Shown here in pieces: positions 31,495-40,439 of a DNA stretch of 64,000 nt; position 1 is the first letter of the stretch, and every line of letters begins with the position of its first letter. Source of the DNA: Poindextera sp965277425. GTDB taxonomy: Bacteria > Pseudomonadota > Alphaproteobacteria > Caulobacterales > Caulobacteraceae. Made by a program: the position numbers and the translations under genes. Under the pieces are notes generated by a model. It searched no databases and was not told the DNA's origin. It saw only the letters and a list, made by a program, of their open reading frames with translations. The stretch covers positions 1,364,001-1,428,000 of the forward strand of contig CBDICR010000007.1 of the NCBI GenBank assembly GCA_965277425.1, given 5' to 3'.

Positions 31495-31523
31495 TGTCTA
31501 GTCGTCGCTCCCGGTCGTGTCAA
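31495..31523 (-). promoter_or_regulatory. rrn promoter
   Basis: On the minus strand TTGACA (31523-31518), 17 bases, TAGACA (31500-31495) is a near-consensus sigma-70 promoter. The 555 bases between 16S and the Rrf2 gene hold this promoter, boxA and leader sequence. I see no coding gene there. Confidence 0.75.
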
Positions 31524-31769
31524 CCGGCCTAAACCACCCCGCCAATTTTCTCTTCGGTGGGATTGTTCAGAGCGCAAAAATCGCACCGGGGCCGCCGAGG
31601 GGCTTCCCTCATAAGTCCGATACGAGTCGGGTTGAAGCTGCGGAGACTATGCCCGCGATCTGAAAAAAGCAAGCGTTCCTTTGAGACGATCCGTCCGGCG
31701 GCGGACAGGCGCGAGCCTTGCCCTCGCGCGTGCGCAAGCCTTATGGAAAGGCCGAACCAGGACGATCGA

Positions 31770-32231
31770 ATGCTATCGCAAAAGGCCCGCTATGCGCTAC
31801 GCGCCCTCGTGGAGCTGGCGCGCGAGCCCGCCGTCCAGCGCACCGCCGGTGAGATCGCCGCGGCCGCCGACGCGCCGCGCAAGTTCCTCGAGGCCATATT
31901 GCTCGAACTCGCCCGCCGCGGCCTCATCGTCAGCCGGCGCGGCAAGCTGGGCGGCTATGTCCTGGCCAGGGCGCCGGACGCGATCAGTTTCGCCGAGGTG
32001 ATCCGGGTGATCGACGGGCCGCTGGCGCTGGCGCCCTGCGTCAGCCGGACGGCGTTCCGTAAATGCCACGACTGCCCCAGCCTGGAGACCTGCTCGCTGC
32101 GCGCGGCCCTGCTCAAGGCGCGCGACGCGACCGCGCGCGAACTGGAGGGCTACAGTCTCGCCGACGCGGCCGCCGAGGAGGCCAGATCTTCCTTGCCTGA
32201 AGAAATGGCGCCTCAGCCGGCCGAGATATAG
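31770..32231 (+). CDS. Rrf2 family transcription regulator
   Basis: A 153-residue regulator. A winged HTH opens MLSQKARYALRALVELAREP, and a wing (RRGKLGGYVLAR) follows. Four cysteines, Cys90, Cys99, Cys102 and Cys108, are arranged for an iron-sulfur cluster as in IscR, NsrR or RirA. The signal sensed is not clear. AGGA precedes ATG 31770. It is divergent from the rrn promoter, and its 3' end overlaps the convergent CBS gene by 19 bases. Confidence 0.88.
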   Translation: MLSQKARYALRALVELAREPAVQRTAGEIAAAADAPRKFLEAILLELARRGLIVSRRGKLGGYVLARAPDAISFAEVIRVIDGPLALAPCVSRTAFRKCHDCPSLETCSLRAALLKARDATARELEGYSLADAAAEEARSSLPEEMAPQPAEI

Positions 32232-32644
32232 GCCTTCAGGTTCTCGGCCTCGGCTTCCGTCTCGGCGATCTTGCTCTTCACCAGGTCGCCGATGGAGACC
32301 AGGCCCGCGAGCCGGCCGTCCTTCAGCACCGGCAGGTGGCGAATGCGCCGGTCGGTCATGCGCTCAAGCAGCGAATGCACCGTTTCGGTGGGCGATGCGA
32401 AAACCACGTCATGGCTCATGCAGCTGGAGACGGGCTGGCTGAGGCCCGCCGGGCCCTGCTCGGCTACAACGCGCACCACATCGCGCTCGGACAGTATTCC
32501 AATGACCATGTCCTGATCGTCGACGATCACCAGCGCGCCGACGTGGCGCGAATGCAGGAGGGCGGCGGCGGCGGCCACGGTTTCGTGCGGTGAGGCCGTG
32601 AAAACCAAGTCGCCCTTATGCTTCAGAATCTGGGATACCAGCAC
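32213..32644 (-). CDS. CBS-domain pair protein
   Basis: A 143-residue protein made of two CBS domains ('HVGALVIVDDQDMVIGILSERD' is the first core and 'IRHLPVLKDGRLAGLVSIGD' the second, quoted in part). Such stand-alone pairs bind adenine nucleotides and sense energy state. The GTG start at 32644 is supported by GGAGGAACGCCG just upstream. Partner unknown. Confidence 0.88.
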   Translation of the reverse strand: MLVSQILKHKGDLVFTASPHETVAAAAALLHSRHVGALVIVDDQDMVIGILSERDVVRVVAEQGPAGLSQPVSSCMSHDVVFASPTETVHSLLERMTDRRIRHLPVLKDGRLAGLVSIGDLVKSKIAETEAEAENLKAYISAG

Positions 32645-32762
32645 CGGCGTTCCTCCTTCGCCTTTATATTTATACGCAAGGGTCCGCCAAAATCCGGCGA
32701 AGGGCAATTCTCTATGCCGTGATCGTCGAGATAGCCTGATCGCCGCGAGCGCCCTGCCCGGT

Positions 32763-33410
32763 TCAGGGCCGGCGAATCAGGGCGAGCATCGGCGCGAACA
32801 GCAAAAGCCCGGCGGCGTAACCGCCCAGGTGGGCTTCCCAGGCCACCTGGGCGTCCCCCGCCCCTGGCGCCCAGCCGACCACGGCGATGATCAGGTTGGC
32901 GGCCAGGAAGGCCAGGGCCATCACGATGACCGGCTGGCTGACGAAGGGCGCCAGGCGACGATCGGGCGTCAGCAGCCGCGAAGCGGCGGCCATCAGGCCC
33001 GATCCGGCGCCCGAGGCGCCGACCAGCATCGCCGCTCCGTGCGGATGAATGGCCGCGAAGGTCAGATTGCCGAGGACGCCGCAGACCAGGAAAAACCCGA
33101 AGAAGGCGGCGGCGCCGGCCGCGCTCGTCCCCATCCGCTGCGCCACCGGGCTGCCGAAGGCCAGGATGAAGGCGGAATTTATCAGCACGTGCGCCCAGCC
33201 GCCGTGCAGGAAGATGGCGGTGACCAGGGTCGCCCAGCGGCCCTGATCGAGCGCGGCCGGCGAAAATCCCCAGACATTGGCGACCGCATCCAGCCCAAGC
33301 CAGCTCTGCGCGAGGAAGCACAGCAGGATGAAGACGATGAGGACGACGACTGTCCAGGGCGATTGAAAGACCGGTTCGCGTTGCTCAGGCGCACTGTCGG
33401 ATGAGTCCAT
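32763..33410 (-). CDS. Rhomboid family intramembrane serine protease
   Basis: A 215-residue membrane protein with about six helices. It has HGGWAHVLINS in the second helix, the nucleophile Ser in GASGAGSGLMAA and the catalytic His in WEAHLGGYAAG, so the Ser-His dyad is present. It cuts membrane proteins within the bilayer. The substrate is unknown. It is divergent from hfaA across 189 bases that hold a sigma-54 promoter. Confidence 0.9.
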   Translation of the reverse strand: MDSSDSAPEQREPVFQSPWTVVVLIVFILLCFLAQSWLGLDAVANVWGFSPAALDQGRWATLVTAIFLHGGWAHVLINSAFILAFGSPVAQRMGTSAAGAAAFFGFFLVCGVLGNLTFAAIHPHGAAMLVGASGAGSGLMAAASRLLTPDRRLAPFVSQPVIVMALAFLAANLIIAVVGWAPGAGDAQVAWEAHLGGYAAGLLLFAPMLALIRRP

Positions 33411-33545
33411 TGACCCGAAATGAGGCGAAACGGGCCGGTTTGCCAGAGCCGTCCTTACAAAAAAACGTCTCAAAAGGGCGATTGGCGGCGATCAACTTAA
33501 CCAATTTTCGAGGTCTTACCCCCTTAATTCCCAGCCATTCAGGGT

Positions 33546-33561
33546 TGGCACGGCCGTTGCT
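33546..33561 (+). promoter_or_regulatory. Sigma-54 promoter of the hfa operon
   Basis: TGGCAC at 33546-33551, five bases GGCCG, and TTGCT at 33557-33561 match the RpoN consensus TGGCACG-N4-TTGCW exactly, including the GG and GC invariants. The transcript would start near 33572, 28 bases before the hfaA ATG. Two TTAA tetranucleotides (33497-33500, 33524-33527) lie upstream, but not with the TTAA-N7-TTAA spacing of a full CtrA site. Confidence 0.75.
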
Positions 33562-33599
33562 TGACCGGGTCAGCGGCGCGAATGGCTGCGGAGGCGGGT

Positions 33600-34043
33600 A
33601 TGATTGCGACATCGACAAGATTTCAGCGCATGGCGCTCATCGCGGCTCCGCTTGCGGCGGGATGGCTGGCGCTCGCCGGCGTTGCGCAGGCCCAGACGAT
33701 ATTCACCAACTCCGCCGCGTTCAACGGCGGCTACGGCCGCACGCCCGACCAGGAAAACAGTCCGGTCAACGTTTCGATGAGCGACATCAACGGCAATACG
33801 GTGGTGGTCAACGGTGAGATCACCAGCGCCCAGGCCGGCAGCCTTTTCGCCAGCGCCGGGGCAGTCGCCAGCGCGTCCGGCGCGGCGGACAGTTTCTCCG
33901 GCGCGGGCGGCGCCTCGGCGTCCGCCATCGGCAACAATCTCAGCGTCGTCACCGAAGGCAACAACAACACGGTGATCGTCAATTCCGTCCAGTCCAACAC
34001 GGGCGACGTGACGGCGATCACCAACGTCAACGGAAAGCCCTAA
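33600..34043 (+). CDS. hfaA: Holdfast anchoring protein HfaA
   Basis: A 147-residue secreted protein with a signal peptide (to about residue 31, VAQAQ). It has Asn/Ser/Val-rich repeats such as 'DINGNTVVVNGEI' and 'VTEGNNNTVIVNSVQ' that recall curlin-like beta strands. In Caulobacter, HfaA, HfaB and HfaD form the outer-membrane complex that anchors the adhesive holdfast to the stalk tip. GGAGG stands before ATG 33600. The assignment rests on the complete hfaA-hfaB-hfaD order. Confidence 0.85.
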   Translation: MIATSTRFQRMALIAAPLAAGWLALAGVAQAQTIFTNSAAFNGGYGRTPDQENSPVNVSMSDINGNTVVVNGEITSAQAGSLFASAGAVASASGAADSFSGAGGASASAIGNNLSVVTEGNNNTVIVNSVQSNTGDVTAITNVNGKP

Positions 34044-34046
34044 CCC

Positions 34047-35087
34047 ATGGTCGCCTCTTCCTTCAGACTGTCCCTGCTCGCGCGGACCAAGCTTCCCGCG
34101 GCGCTCGCGACCTGCGCCCTGGCGCTGTCGGCCTGCGTCTCGCCGGTGGCGGGGCCAAGCGGAAACTATACGCACCCGATCGGCGACGCGCCGGTGACGG
34201 CCAATCCGACGCCCTACTCGGCGGCGCTGGTCTGCATGGCCGAATACGCCCGCGAACACCACCTCAACTCGCCCCGGATCGCGGTTGGCCGCATCTCCGA
34301 CTATACGGGCAAGGAAGAATCGGACGGTTCGGGGCGCAAGCTGACCCAGGGCGCATCGCTGATGGCGATCTCGGCCCTGGCCAAGTCGGGGGCGAACCTG
34401 GTCGAACGCTATGACACCAGCGTTTCCGAACTCGAGCTCAAATACGCCAACAACAAGCTGATCAGCGACGGAACCAGCAAGGGTCCCGATACGCCGAGCG
34501 ACTATCGCAAGATCGTCGCCGGCCAGGTGCCGGGCTCCGACTTCTACCTCGTCGGCGGCATCACCGAGCTGAACTTCAACATCCGCTCGGCGGGCTTGAA
34601 CGCCAACGCCGGCTCCAGCGCGGTGAACAACCTGTCCGGCGAGGCGGCCGGCGAACTCTACGTGATGAACGTCGGGCTCGACCTTCGCCTTGTCGACACC
34701 CGCACCCTGCAGGTGGCCGACGTCATCTCCTATCAAAAGCAGATCATCGCCCGCCAGGTCGGCGTCGGCCTCTTCAGCTTCTTCCACGGCAATGTCTACA
34801 ACGTCTCTGTTGGCGAAGGCGGCCTTGAGCCGATGCAACTCGGTGTGCGCGCCGTGATCGAACGGGCCGTGCTCGAAATGATGGCCAACCTCTACGGCGC
34901 CCCCGGCCCCGAGGTCTGCCTGCAGGACGGAGACCCGCTCGGCGACCGCACCACCGGCGTCACTGGCGGCTTTACGCCGGCGTACAACAACCTGGACAAG
35001 AACAATGCGCAGACTAGAGAAGATCCTGCTCGCTGGAACGTTGCTGGCGATCCCGATGTTTCCGCCGTTGAGCGGAGTCGCTACTAG
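34047..35087 (+). CDS. hfaB: Holdfast anchoring lipoprotein HfaB (CsgG-like)
   Basis: A 346-residue CsgG-family lipoprotein with lipobox LALSAC and lipid-bearing Cys30. CsgG segments such as 'RIAVGRISDYTGKEE', 'GSDFYLVGGITELNFNI' and 'LRLVDTRTLQVADVISYQKQ' are visible. By family it forms the outer-membrane secretion pore for HfaA and HfaD. It starts 3 bases after hfaA and overlaps hfaD by 83 bases. Confidence 0.92.
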   Translation: MVASSFRLSLLARTKLPAALATCALALSACVSPVAGPSGNYTHPIGDAPVTANPTPYSAALVCMAEYAREHHLNSPRIAVGRISDYTGKEESDGSGRKLTQGASLMAISALAKSGANLVERYDTSVSELELKYANNKLISDGTSKGPDTPSDYRKIVAGQVPGSDFYLVGGITELNFNIRSAGLNANAGSSAVNNLSGEAAGELYVMNVGLDLRLVDTRTLQVADVISYQKQIIARQVGVGLFSFFHGNVYNVSVGEGGLEPMQLGVRAVIERAVLEMMANLYGAPGPEVCLQDGDPLGDRTTGVTGGFTPAYNNLDKNNAQTREDPARWNVAGDPDVSAVERSRY

Positions 35088-36300
35088 TCAGAGCGTCGTC
35101 ACCAACAATCAGAGTCTGCAGACCGACGTTACGTCTGACCAGACCCTGAATGTGGTCACCACCACGGGACCCGTCTCGTCGGTGGCGACCGCGACCGGCA
35201 ACAGCCTGCTCGGCGCGACCGAAAACGGCGCGCTGGACGTCGAGTCGACCCAGACGCTGCCCGGCGCCGTCAACGGCAATGTCAGCGCCGTGTCGCATGT
35301 GTCCGTGAGCAACAGCGCCGGCGACATCACCCAGCTCGCGGCGTCGACGGGCAATACGGCCGAGGGCGACACAGATGGCAGCCAAGGCGGCGGCGCGCTG
35401 ACCGGGAACTTCACCCAGTCGGCGGCCTCCACCTGGACCGTCAAGAGCGAGACCGACTTCCAGGCGCCCAACGCCCAGGCGACCAGCGCGAGCATCGCCT
35501 CCCAGGCGATCGCCAACTCGATCGGCCTGAACGTCACCGACGCCAGCTCGAACGTGACGACCAGCCAGACCAACGGCGCCCATATCGACGCCGAGGGCGG
35601 CAGCGAGGTCGGTGGCGGCAGCGGCGCGACGCTCGACTACACCGGCGGGACCGTCGCCTACAGCACCGCCGCGGTCGGCAACAACCTGACCGGGACCGGC
35701 ACGGGCCAGGCCAGCCAGACGCTCAACGCCACCCAGGTGGCCAACGGCGACCTAGTCCAGGCGGCCGGCTTCATCAATGTCGGTGAAGGCCAGACGGTCC
35801 AGGGCGACGCGACGGCCTCCGCCAACAACGTCGCCGTCACCAACACCAGCGGGCCGCTGGCCGTCACCAACAATCAGACCAACGCCACCACCTTCACCTA
35901 CGCCCAATCGGTCGCCACCGACTTCCAGTTCGGGACCGGCCAGGCGACGGCGTTCGGCGTCGGCAACTCGGTCCTGGCCGGCAATCAAGGCCCCTCGACC
36001 GATCTCAACAACGTCCAGGTCGACACCGGCGGCATCGAGGCCAACGCCAGCTTCACCGGCGACAACGGCTATGACGCCACCAGCTCGGCCACGGCCATGG
36101 GCAATGCGGCGATCGGCTACGCCTGCTCGCAATGCGGCGGCGCGATCAATATCGGCAACAACCAGAGCACCAGCGGCGGCGGCGTCGAGGCGGTCTCCTC
36201 GACCACCATCACCGGAACCGCAGGCTCCAACCGCTCGACCACGGGGATCGCCACGGCGGTCGGCAACAACGCCAGCTTCTATGTGAGCAAGCCCAACTAG
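35005..36300 (+). CDS. hfaD: Holdfast anchoring protein HfaD
   Basis: A 431-residue surface protein with a signal peptide. It has a long low-complexity body of repeated short units with NNQS, NNQT, VGNN and AxGNxxxG patterns, suggesting a beta-solenoid or amyloid-like fibre. It belongs to the holdfast anchor with HfaA and HfaB. The start ATG at 35005 lies within the end of hfaB, in another frame. A strong terminator follows. Confidence 0.85.
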   Translation: MRRLEKILLAGTLLAIPMFPPLSGVATSQSVVTNNQSLQTDVTSDQTLNVVTTTGPVSSVATATGNSLLGATENGALDVESTQTLPGAVNGNVSAVSHVSVSNSAGDITQLAASTGNTAEGDTDGSQGGGALTGNFTQSAASTWTVKSETDFQAPNAQATSASIASQAIANSIGLNVTDASSNVTTSQTNGAHIDAEGGSEVGGGSGATLDYTGGTVAYSTAAVGNNLTGTGTGQASQTLNATQVANGDLVQAAGFINVGEGQTVQGDATASANNVAVTNTSGPLAVTNNQTNATTFTYAQSVATDFQFGTGQATAFGVGNSVLAGNQGPSTDLNNVQVDTGGIEANASFTGDNGYDATSSATAMGNAAIGYACSQCGGAINIGNNQSTSGGGVEAVSSTTITGTAGSNRSTTGIATAVGNNASFYVSKPN

Positions 36301-36308
36301 ACGGCGGG

Positions 36309-36341
36309 CGACCGGCGGCGATTCATCCGCCGGTCGTTTTT
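36309..36341 (+). terminator. Terminator of hfaABD
   Basis: CGACCGGCGG and CCGCCGGTCG pair perfectly (10 bases) around an 8-base loop and are followed by TTTTT. It ends the hfa operon before the M16 peptidase gene. Confidence 0.92.
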
Positions 36342-36409
36342 GCGCCTTGCCAGCGCCATACCGCGCGGCGAAGGTCGCGGCCGTTTTTCCCCACGGCCAA
36401 GGTTCATCG

Positions 36410-39262
36410 ATGATCGTCTCTCGACGGCTTACCGCGCTGGCGGGCGCGACCCTGGCGCTCGCCGTCTGCGCCGGCGGGGCCGGCGCCGCGCCGCAAGCCG
36501 TGTCGCCGCCGCCGGCCAATGTCTGGCCGCAGACCTACGCCGCCTTGCCGCCCGATCCGGCCATGCGGTTCGGCGTGCTGGCGAACGGCATGCGCTATGT
36601 GATCATGAGGAACGCCACGCCGGGCGGCCAGGCCTCGTTCCGGCTGCGATTCGCCGCCGGCTCGATGGACGAGAGCGACACCGAGCAGGGCCTGGCCCAC
36701 CTTCTGGAGCACATGGCCTTCGACGGTTCGACCCACGTGGCCAACGGCGAGATGATCAAGATCCTCGAGCGCCACGGCCTGGCCTTCGGCGCCGACACCA
36801 ACGCCTCCACCTCGTGGGAAGAGACGGTCTACAAGCTCGACCTGCCCAAGGCCGACGCCGACACGCTCGACACCAGCCTGATGCTGCTGCGCGAGGTGGC
36901 CGGCGAGCTTACCCTTTCCCAGGACGCCATCGACAAGGAGCGCGGCGTGGTGCTCTCCGAAGAGCGGCTGCGCGATACGCCGGACTACCGCGTGGCCAAG
37001 GCCAGCCTGGGCTTCACCCTGCAGGGCCAGCTCGCCGCCCGCCGGTTCCCGATCGGCCTGGTCGAGACGGTGAAGAACGCCACCCGCGACCAGCTGCTCG
37101 ACATCTACACCCGCTATTATCAACCCCAGAGCACGGTGCTTGTGGCCGTTGGCGACTTCGATCCCGACGCCATGGAGGCGCGGATCAAGGCGCGTTTCGG
37201 CGACTGGACGGCCAAGGCGCCGATGGGCCCCTATCCCGACCATGGAACGCCGCTGCAGCGCGGCGCGGAGACCCGGCTCGTGGTCGAGCCGGGCGCGCCG
37301 GAGGTTGTGCAGATGAGCTGGGTTGCGCCGCCGGCGCTTGAACCCGATTCGAAGGCCAAGCGCCGGCGCGACATGATCGACAACCTGGCGCTCGCCGTTC
37401 TGAACCGGCGGCTGGACCGGCTGGTGCGCGCTGACGACCCGCCGTTCCTCGGCGCCAGCGCCTATCGCGCCGACGACTTCCATTCCGCCGAGGCGACCAC
37501 GCTGCAGACCATGGCCAAGCCGGGGGACTGGGAGGCGGCGCTGAAGGCGGCCGACCAGGCGGTGCGCCAACTGGTCCAATATGGCGTCTCGGCCGAGGAG
37601 CTCGGCGTCGAGGTCGACGCCTACCGCGCCATCCTGAAGTCCGCCGCCGAGAGCCAGGCCACGCGCACCACGCCCGCTGTCGCCGACGATATCGCCGCCA
37701 CCGTCGACACGCCCGAGGTGGAGACCAGCCCCGCCGAGGACCTCGTGCTGTTCGACGAAGACGTCAAAGGCCTTGCCCCCGCCGACATCGCCCAGGCGGT
37801 GAAGGACGTCTTTGGCGGGGCCGGGCCGCTGACGCTGGTCTCGACCCAGCAGCCGGTGGCCGGCGGCGACAAGGCCGTGGCCGCGGCCTTTGCCAGGATC
37901 GCGGCCGAACCGGTCGCGCCGCCATCGGCCCATGCCGCGCTGAGCTGGCCCTACCAGGACTTCGGCCCGCCCGGAAAGGTGGTCGAGCAGCATGAGGTCA
38001 GCGACATCGACACCGTCTTCGTCCGCTTCGAAAACGGCGTGCGATTGACCATCAAGCCGACCAAGTTCCGCGATGATCAGATCCTGGTCCAGGCCAGGGT
38101 CGGCCGCGGCCAGCTCGAGGTTCCCAACGACCGCGTCACGTCGGAATGGGCCGCTTCGGCCGCCTTCCCGGAAGGCGGGCTCGAACAGATCAGCACCCAG
38201 GACATCGACCAGGTGCTGCGCTCCAAGATCGTCGGCCACGCCTTCACCGTGACCGATGACGCCTTCGTGCTGTCAGGCGCCACCAAGGCGGACGACCTGG
38301 AGACCCAGGCCCAGCTCCTGGCGGCCTATGTGGCGCATCCCGGCTGGCGGCCCGAGGGGTTCGACCGGATGCGGTCCGCCGCGCCGACCATCCTCGACGA
38401 GCTCGACGCGACGCCGAGCGGCGTGCTCAGCCGCGACCTTGGCCGGCTGCTGCACGCCGGCGACCCGCGCTGGGGCCTGCCCGATCGCGCTCAGATCGCC
38501 GCGCAGACGCCGGCGCAGCTGAAGGCTCTATTGCAGCCGCCGCTGGCGAAGGGGCCGATCGAGGTGATCATTGTGGGCGACGTCAATGTCGACAAGGCCA
38601 TCGCGGCCATCGCGGACACCTTCGGGGCCCTGCCCGCCCGCGAACCCGACGGCCCGGATCCGGCGGCGAGCGTGGCCTTCCCCACCCCGACGCCCTCGCC
38701 TGTGGTGCTGACGCATAAGGGCCGGGCCGACCAGGCCATCGGGCTGATCGCCTGGCCGACCGACGACTTCCTGTCTGACACCGAGCGGGCGCGGCAGCTC
38801 GCCGTCCTGGGCGCGGTCCTGCAGCTGCGCCTGACCGAACAGCTGCGCAAGACCGAGAGCGTCACCTATTCGCCCTCGGCCGGATCGACGGCCTCGAGCG
38901 TCTTTCCGCACTATGGCTACCTGGCGGCCCAGGTGGAGATCCCGCCCGGCAAGCTGGACGGCTTCTTCAGCGACGTGGCGGCCATCACCGCCGATCTGCG
39001 CGACAAGCAGATCAGCCCCGACGAGATGGAACGGGCCAAGAAGCCGGCGCTCGACGACCTGGAGCGGCGCAGGCAGACCAACGAGTACTGGCTGAACGCC
39101 CTGGCCGGCGTGCAGACCGACCCCCGGCGCCTGGCCGCCATCCGCACCTCGCTGCCCCAGGTCGAGCGGATCACCGCCGCCGACGTGCGCCGGATGGCCC
39201 AGACCTATCTGATCGACGCCAAGGCCTGGAAGCTCGAGGTCAAGCCGGCCGGCGCGCCGTGA
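36410..39262 (+). CDS. M16 family zinc peptidase, secreted (copy A)
   Basis: A 950-residue periplasmic pitrilysin-type peptidase. It has a signal peptide (to about residue 27), the inverted zinc motif His97-LL-Glu100-His101 (LLEHMAFDGSTH), and the downstream ligand Glu in 'KERGVVLSEERL'. A second, inactive M16 half follows, with 'YPSPSAGST'-like ending segments (actual: TYSPSAGST). Start ATG 36410 follows the hfa terminator. A second 950-residue M16 peptidase is encoded at 49147-51999. Substrate unknown. Confidence 0.92.
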   Translation: MIVSRRLTALAGATLALAVCAGGAGAAPQAVSPPPANVWPQTYAALPPDPAMRFGVLANGMRYVIMRNATPGGQASFRLRFAAGSMDESDTEQGLAHLLEHMAFDGSTHVANGEMIKILERHGLAFGADTNASTSWEETVYKLDLPKADADTLDTSLMLLREVAGELTLSQDAIDKERGVVLSEERLRDTPDYRVAKASLGFTLQGQLAARRFPIGLVETVKNATRDQLLDIYTRYYQPQSTVLVAVGDFDPDAMEARIKARFGDWTAKAPMGPYPDHGTPLQRGAETRLVVEPGAPEVVQMSWVAPPALEPDSKAKRRRDMIDNLALAVLNRRLDRLVRADDPPFLGASAYRADDFHSAEATTLQTMAKPGDWEAALKAADQAVRQLVQYGVSAEELGVEVDAYRAILKSAAESQATRTTPAVADDIAATVDTPEVETSPAEDLVLFDEDVKGLAPADIAQAVKDVFGGAGPLTLVSTQQPVAGGDKAVAAAFARIAAEPVAPPSAHAALSWPYQDFGPPGKVVEQHEVSDIDTVFVRFENGVRLTIKPTKFRDDQILVQARVGRGQLEVPNDRVTSEWAASAAFPEGGLEQISTQDIDQVLRSKIVGHAFTVTDDAFVLSGATKADDLETQAQLLAAYVAHPGWRPEGFDRMRSAAPTILDELDATPSGVLSRDLGRLLHAGDPRWGLPDRAQIAAQTPAQLKALLQPPLAKGPIEVIIVGDVNVDKAIAAIADTFGALPAREPDGPDPAASVAFPTPTPSPVVLTHKGRADQAIGLIAWPTDDFLSDTERARQLAVLGAVLQLRLTEQLRKTESVTYSPSAGSTASSVFPHYGYLAAQVEIPPGKLDGFFSDVAAITADLRDKQISPDEMERAKKPALDDLERRRQTNEYWLNALAGVQTDPRRLAAIRTSLPQVERITAADVRRMAQTYLIDAKAWKLEVKPAGAP

Positions 39263-39336
39263 GGGCGCTGGTCGAGCCAGGCTTTCGCGGCTGACGCGGC
39301 GGCCACGATCCGCGGCGTGAGCCCGCGCGCCCAGGC

Positions 39337-40395
39337 CTATTTGTTCGCGGCGATGATCATGGCTTCAGCCTGCAGAAAAGGCTTGGCGACGTCGGGGTCT
39401 CTCGATTTGATGAAGAAGATCCCATAAAGGCCGCTGTTGCGGTCGATCCACGGCGTCGTCCCGAAGGCGCCGGGGCTTGAGACAAGGGTGCAACGTTTAT
39501 TTTTGTCCCAGGCGTCACACCAGTTGGCCAGCGCATATTGCGCGTTGCGCCCGGAGGCCCCGGGCGGCACATAGCCCATCGCAAGCCCAAGCGTCTGGTT
39601 GGTTTCCATCGCCTCGACGGCGCGCGCCGATAGGATGCGCTTGCCATTGTATTGGCCGTTCTGCGCCAGCATCGTCAGAAAGCGCATATAGTCATCCGCC
39701 GTCGTCACGACGCCGCCCTGCAACAGCGGATTCAGCGTCTCGGCCGGTGTTTCCTTCTGATTGGGCAGATGCAGCCAATAGGTATGCGTCATGCCGAGCG
39801 GGCCGGCGATGCGCGCGTTGAAGAGGTCGGCCCAGCGTTTGCCGGTGACCGCCTCGACCATGGCGCCGGCGACCTGGAAATGCGGGCCGCCGTAGTTGAA
39901 GATCGTGCCCGGCGGGTCCTGAAGCGGTCGCGCGGCGATCTCCGCCGCTGACTGCGCCAGCGTTATGGTCGCCGGCTGCTTGAGGTCGAAGCCGCCCTTC
40001 AAGCTGCCCTCGCCCGCCGTCTGGGACAGCAATTGTCGCAAGGTGATCGCGGCGGCCGGGCCCTTGAATTCGGGAAGAACCGTCGAGATCGGCGCATCGA
40101 GCGAGAGCTTTCCCTCATCCACCACCGTCATCACCAGCGCGCCGGTCAGCCATTTGGAGGCCGAGGCGATAGGAAATTGCTGGTCCCGGCCGATCGCGCC
40201 GATGTCGAGGCGATAGAGCGGCCTGCCATTGCGCATGACGATGGCCGTCAGGCCTTGCGCATTGGTCGCATGGGCCAGCGCGTCTTCGAGAAGCGGCTTG
40301 AGGGCAGGCGGCGGCGCGTCTCGCGGCGCGGGGTCCGCCCCCGCGCTGCCCAGCGTCGCCAGCGATGCGATGGCAATCAAAATCAAGCGTTTCAT
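39337..40395 (-). CDS. Secreted serine hydrolase, class C beta-lactamase/esterase family
   Basis: A 352-residue protein with a signal peptide (MKRLILIAIASLATLGSAGA). The SxxK nucleophile motif is Ser78-Ala-Ser-Lys81. YGG stands where class C enzymes have YxN, and 'SPGAFGTTPWIDR' is near the C terminus, as in family VIII esterases. An ester or lactone hydrolase is more likely than a beta-lactamase. GGGAGG precedes ATG 40395. It is last in the operon with the TonB receptor, SDR and SnoaL-like genes. Confidence 0.87.
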   Translation of the reverse strand: MKRLILIAIASLATLGSAGADPAPRDAPPPALKPLLEDALAHATNAQGLTAIVMRNGRPLYRLDIGAIGRDQQFPIASASKWLTGALVMTVVDEGKLSLDAPISTVLPEFKGPAAAITLRQLLSQTAGEGSLKGGFDLKQPATITLAQSAAEIAARPLQDPPGTIFNYGGPHFQVAGAMVEAVTGKRWADLFNARIAGPLGMTHTYWLHLPNQKETPAETLNPLLQGGVVTTADDYMRFLTMLAQNGQYNGKRILSARAVEAMETNQTLGLAMGYVPPGASGRNAQYALANWCDAWDKNKRCTLVSSPGAFGTTPWIDRNSGLYGIFFIKSRDPDVAKPFLQAEAMIIAANK

Positions 40396-40439
40396 AAGTC
40401 GCCTCCCGGATGCGGCCCGTCGCCTTTTCTCCAGGCTGC

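Noticed and set aside
33497..33527. A CtrA binding site upstream of hfaA
   Set aside because: Two TTAA tetranucleotides exist, but they are 23 bases apart rather than 7, so the full motif is not met.
36404..38239. A 611-codon open frame antisense to the first M16 peptidase
   Set aside because: Same reason: a shadow frame with no motifs opposite a clear gene.
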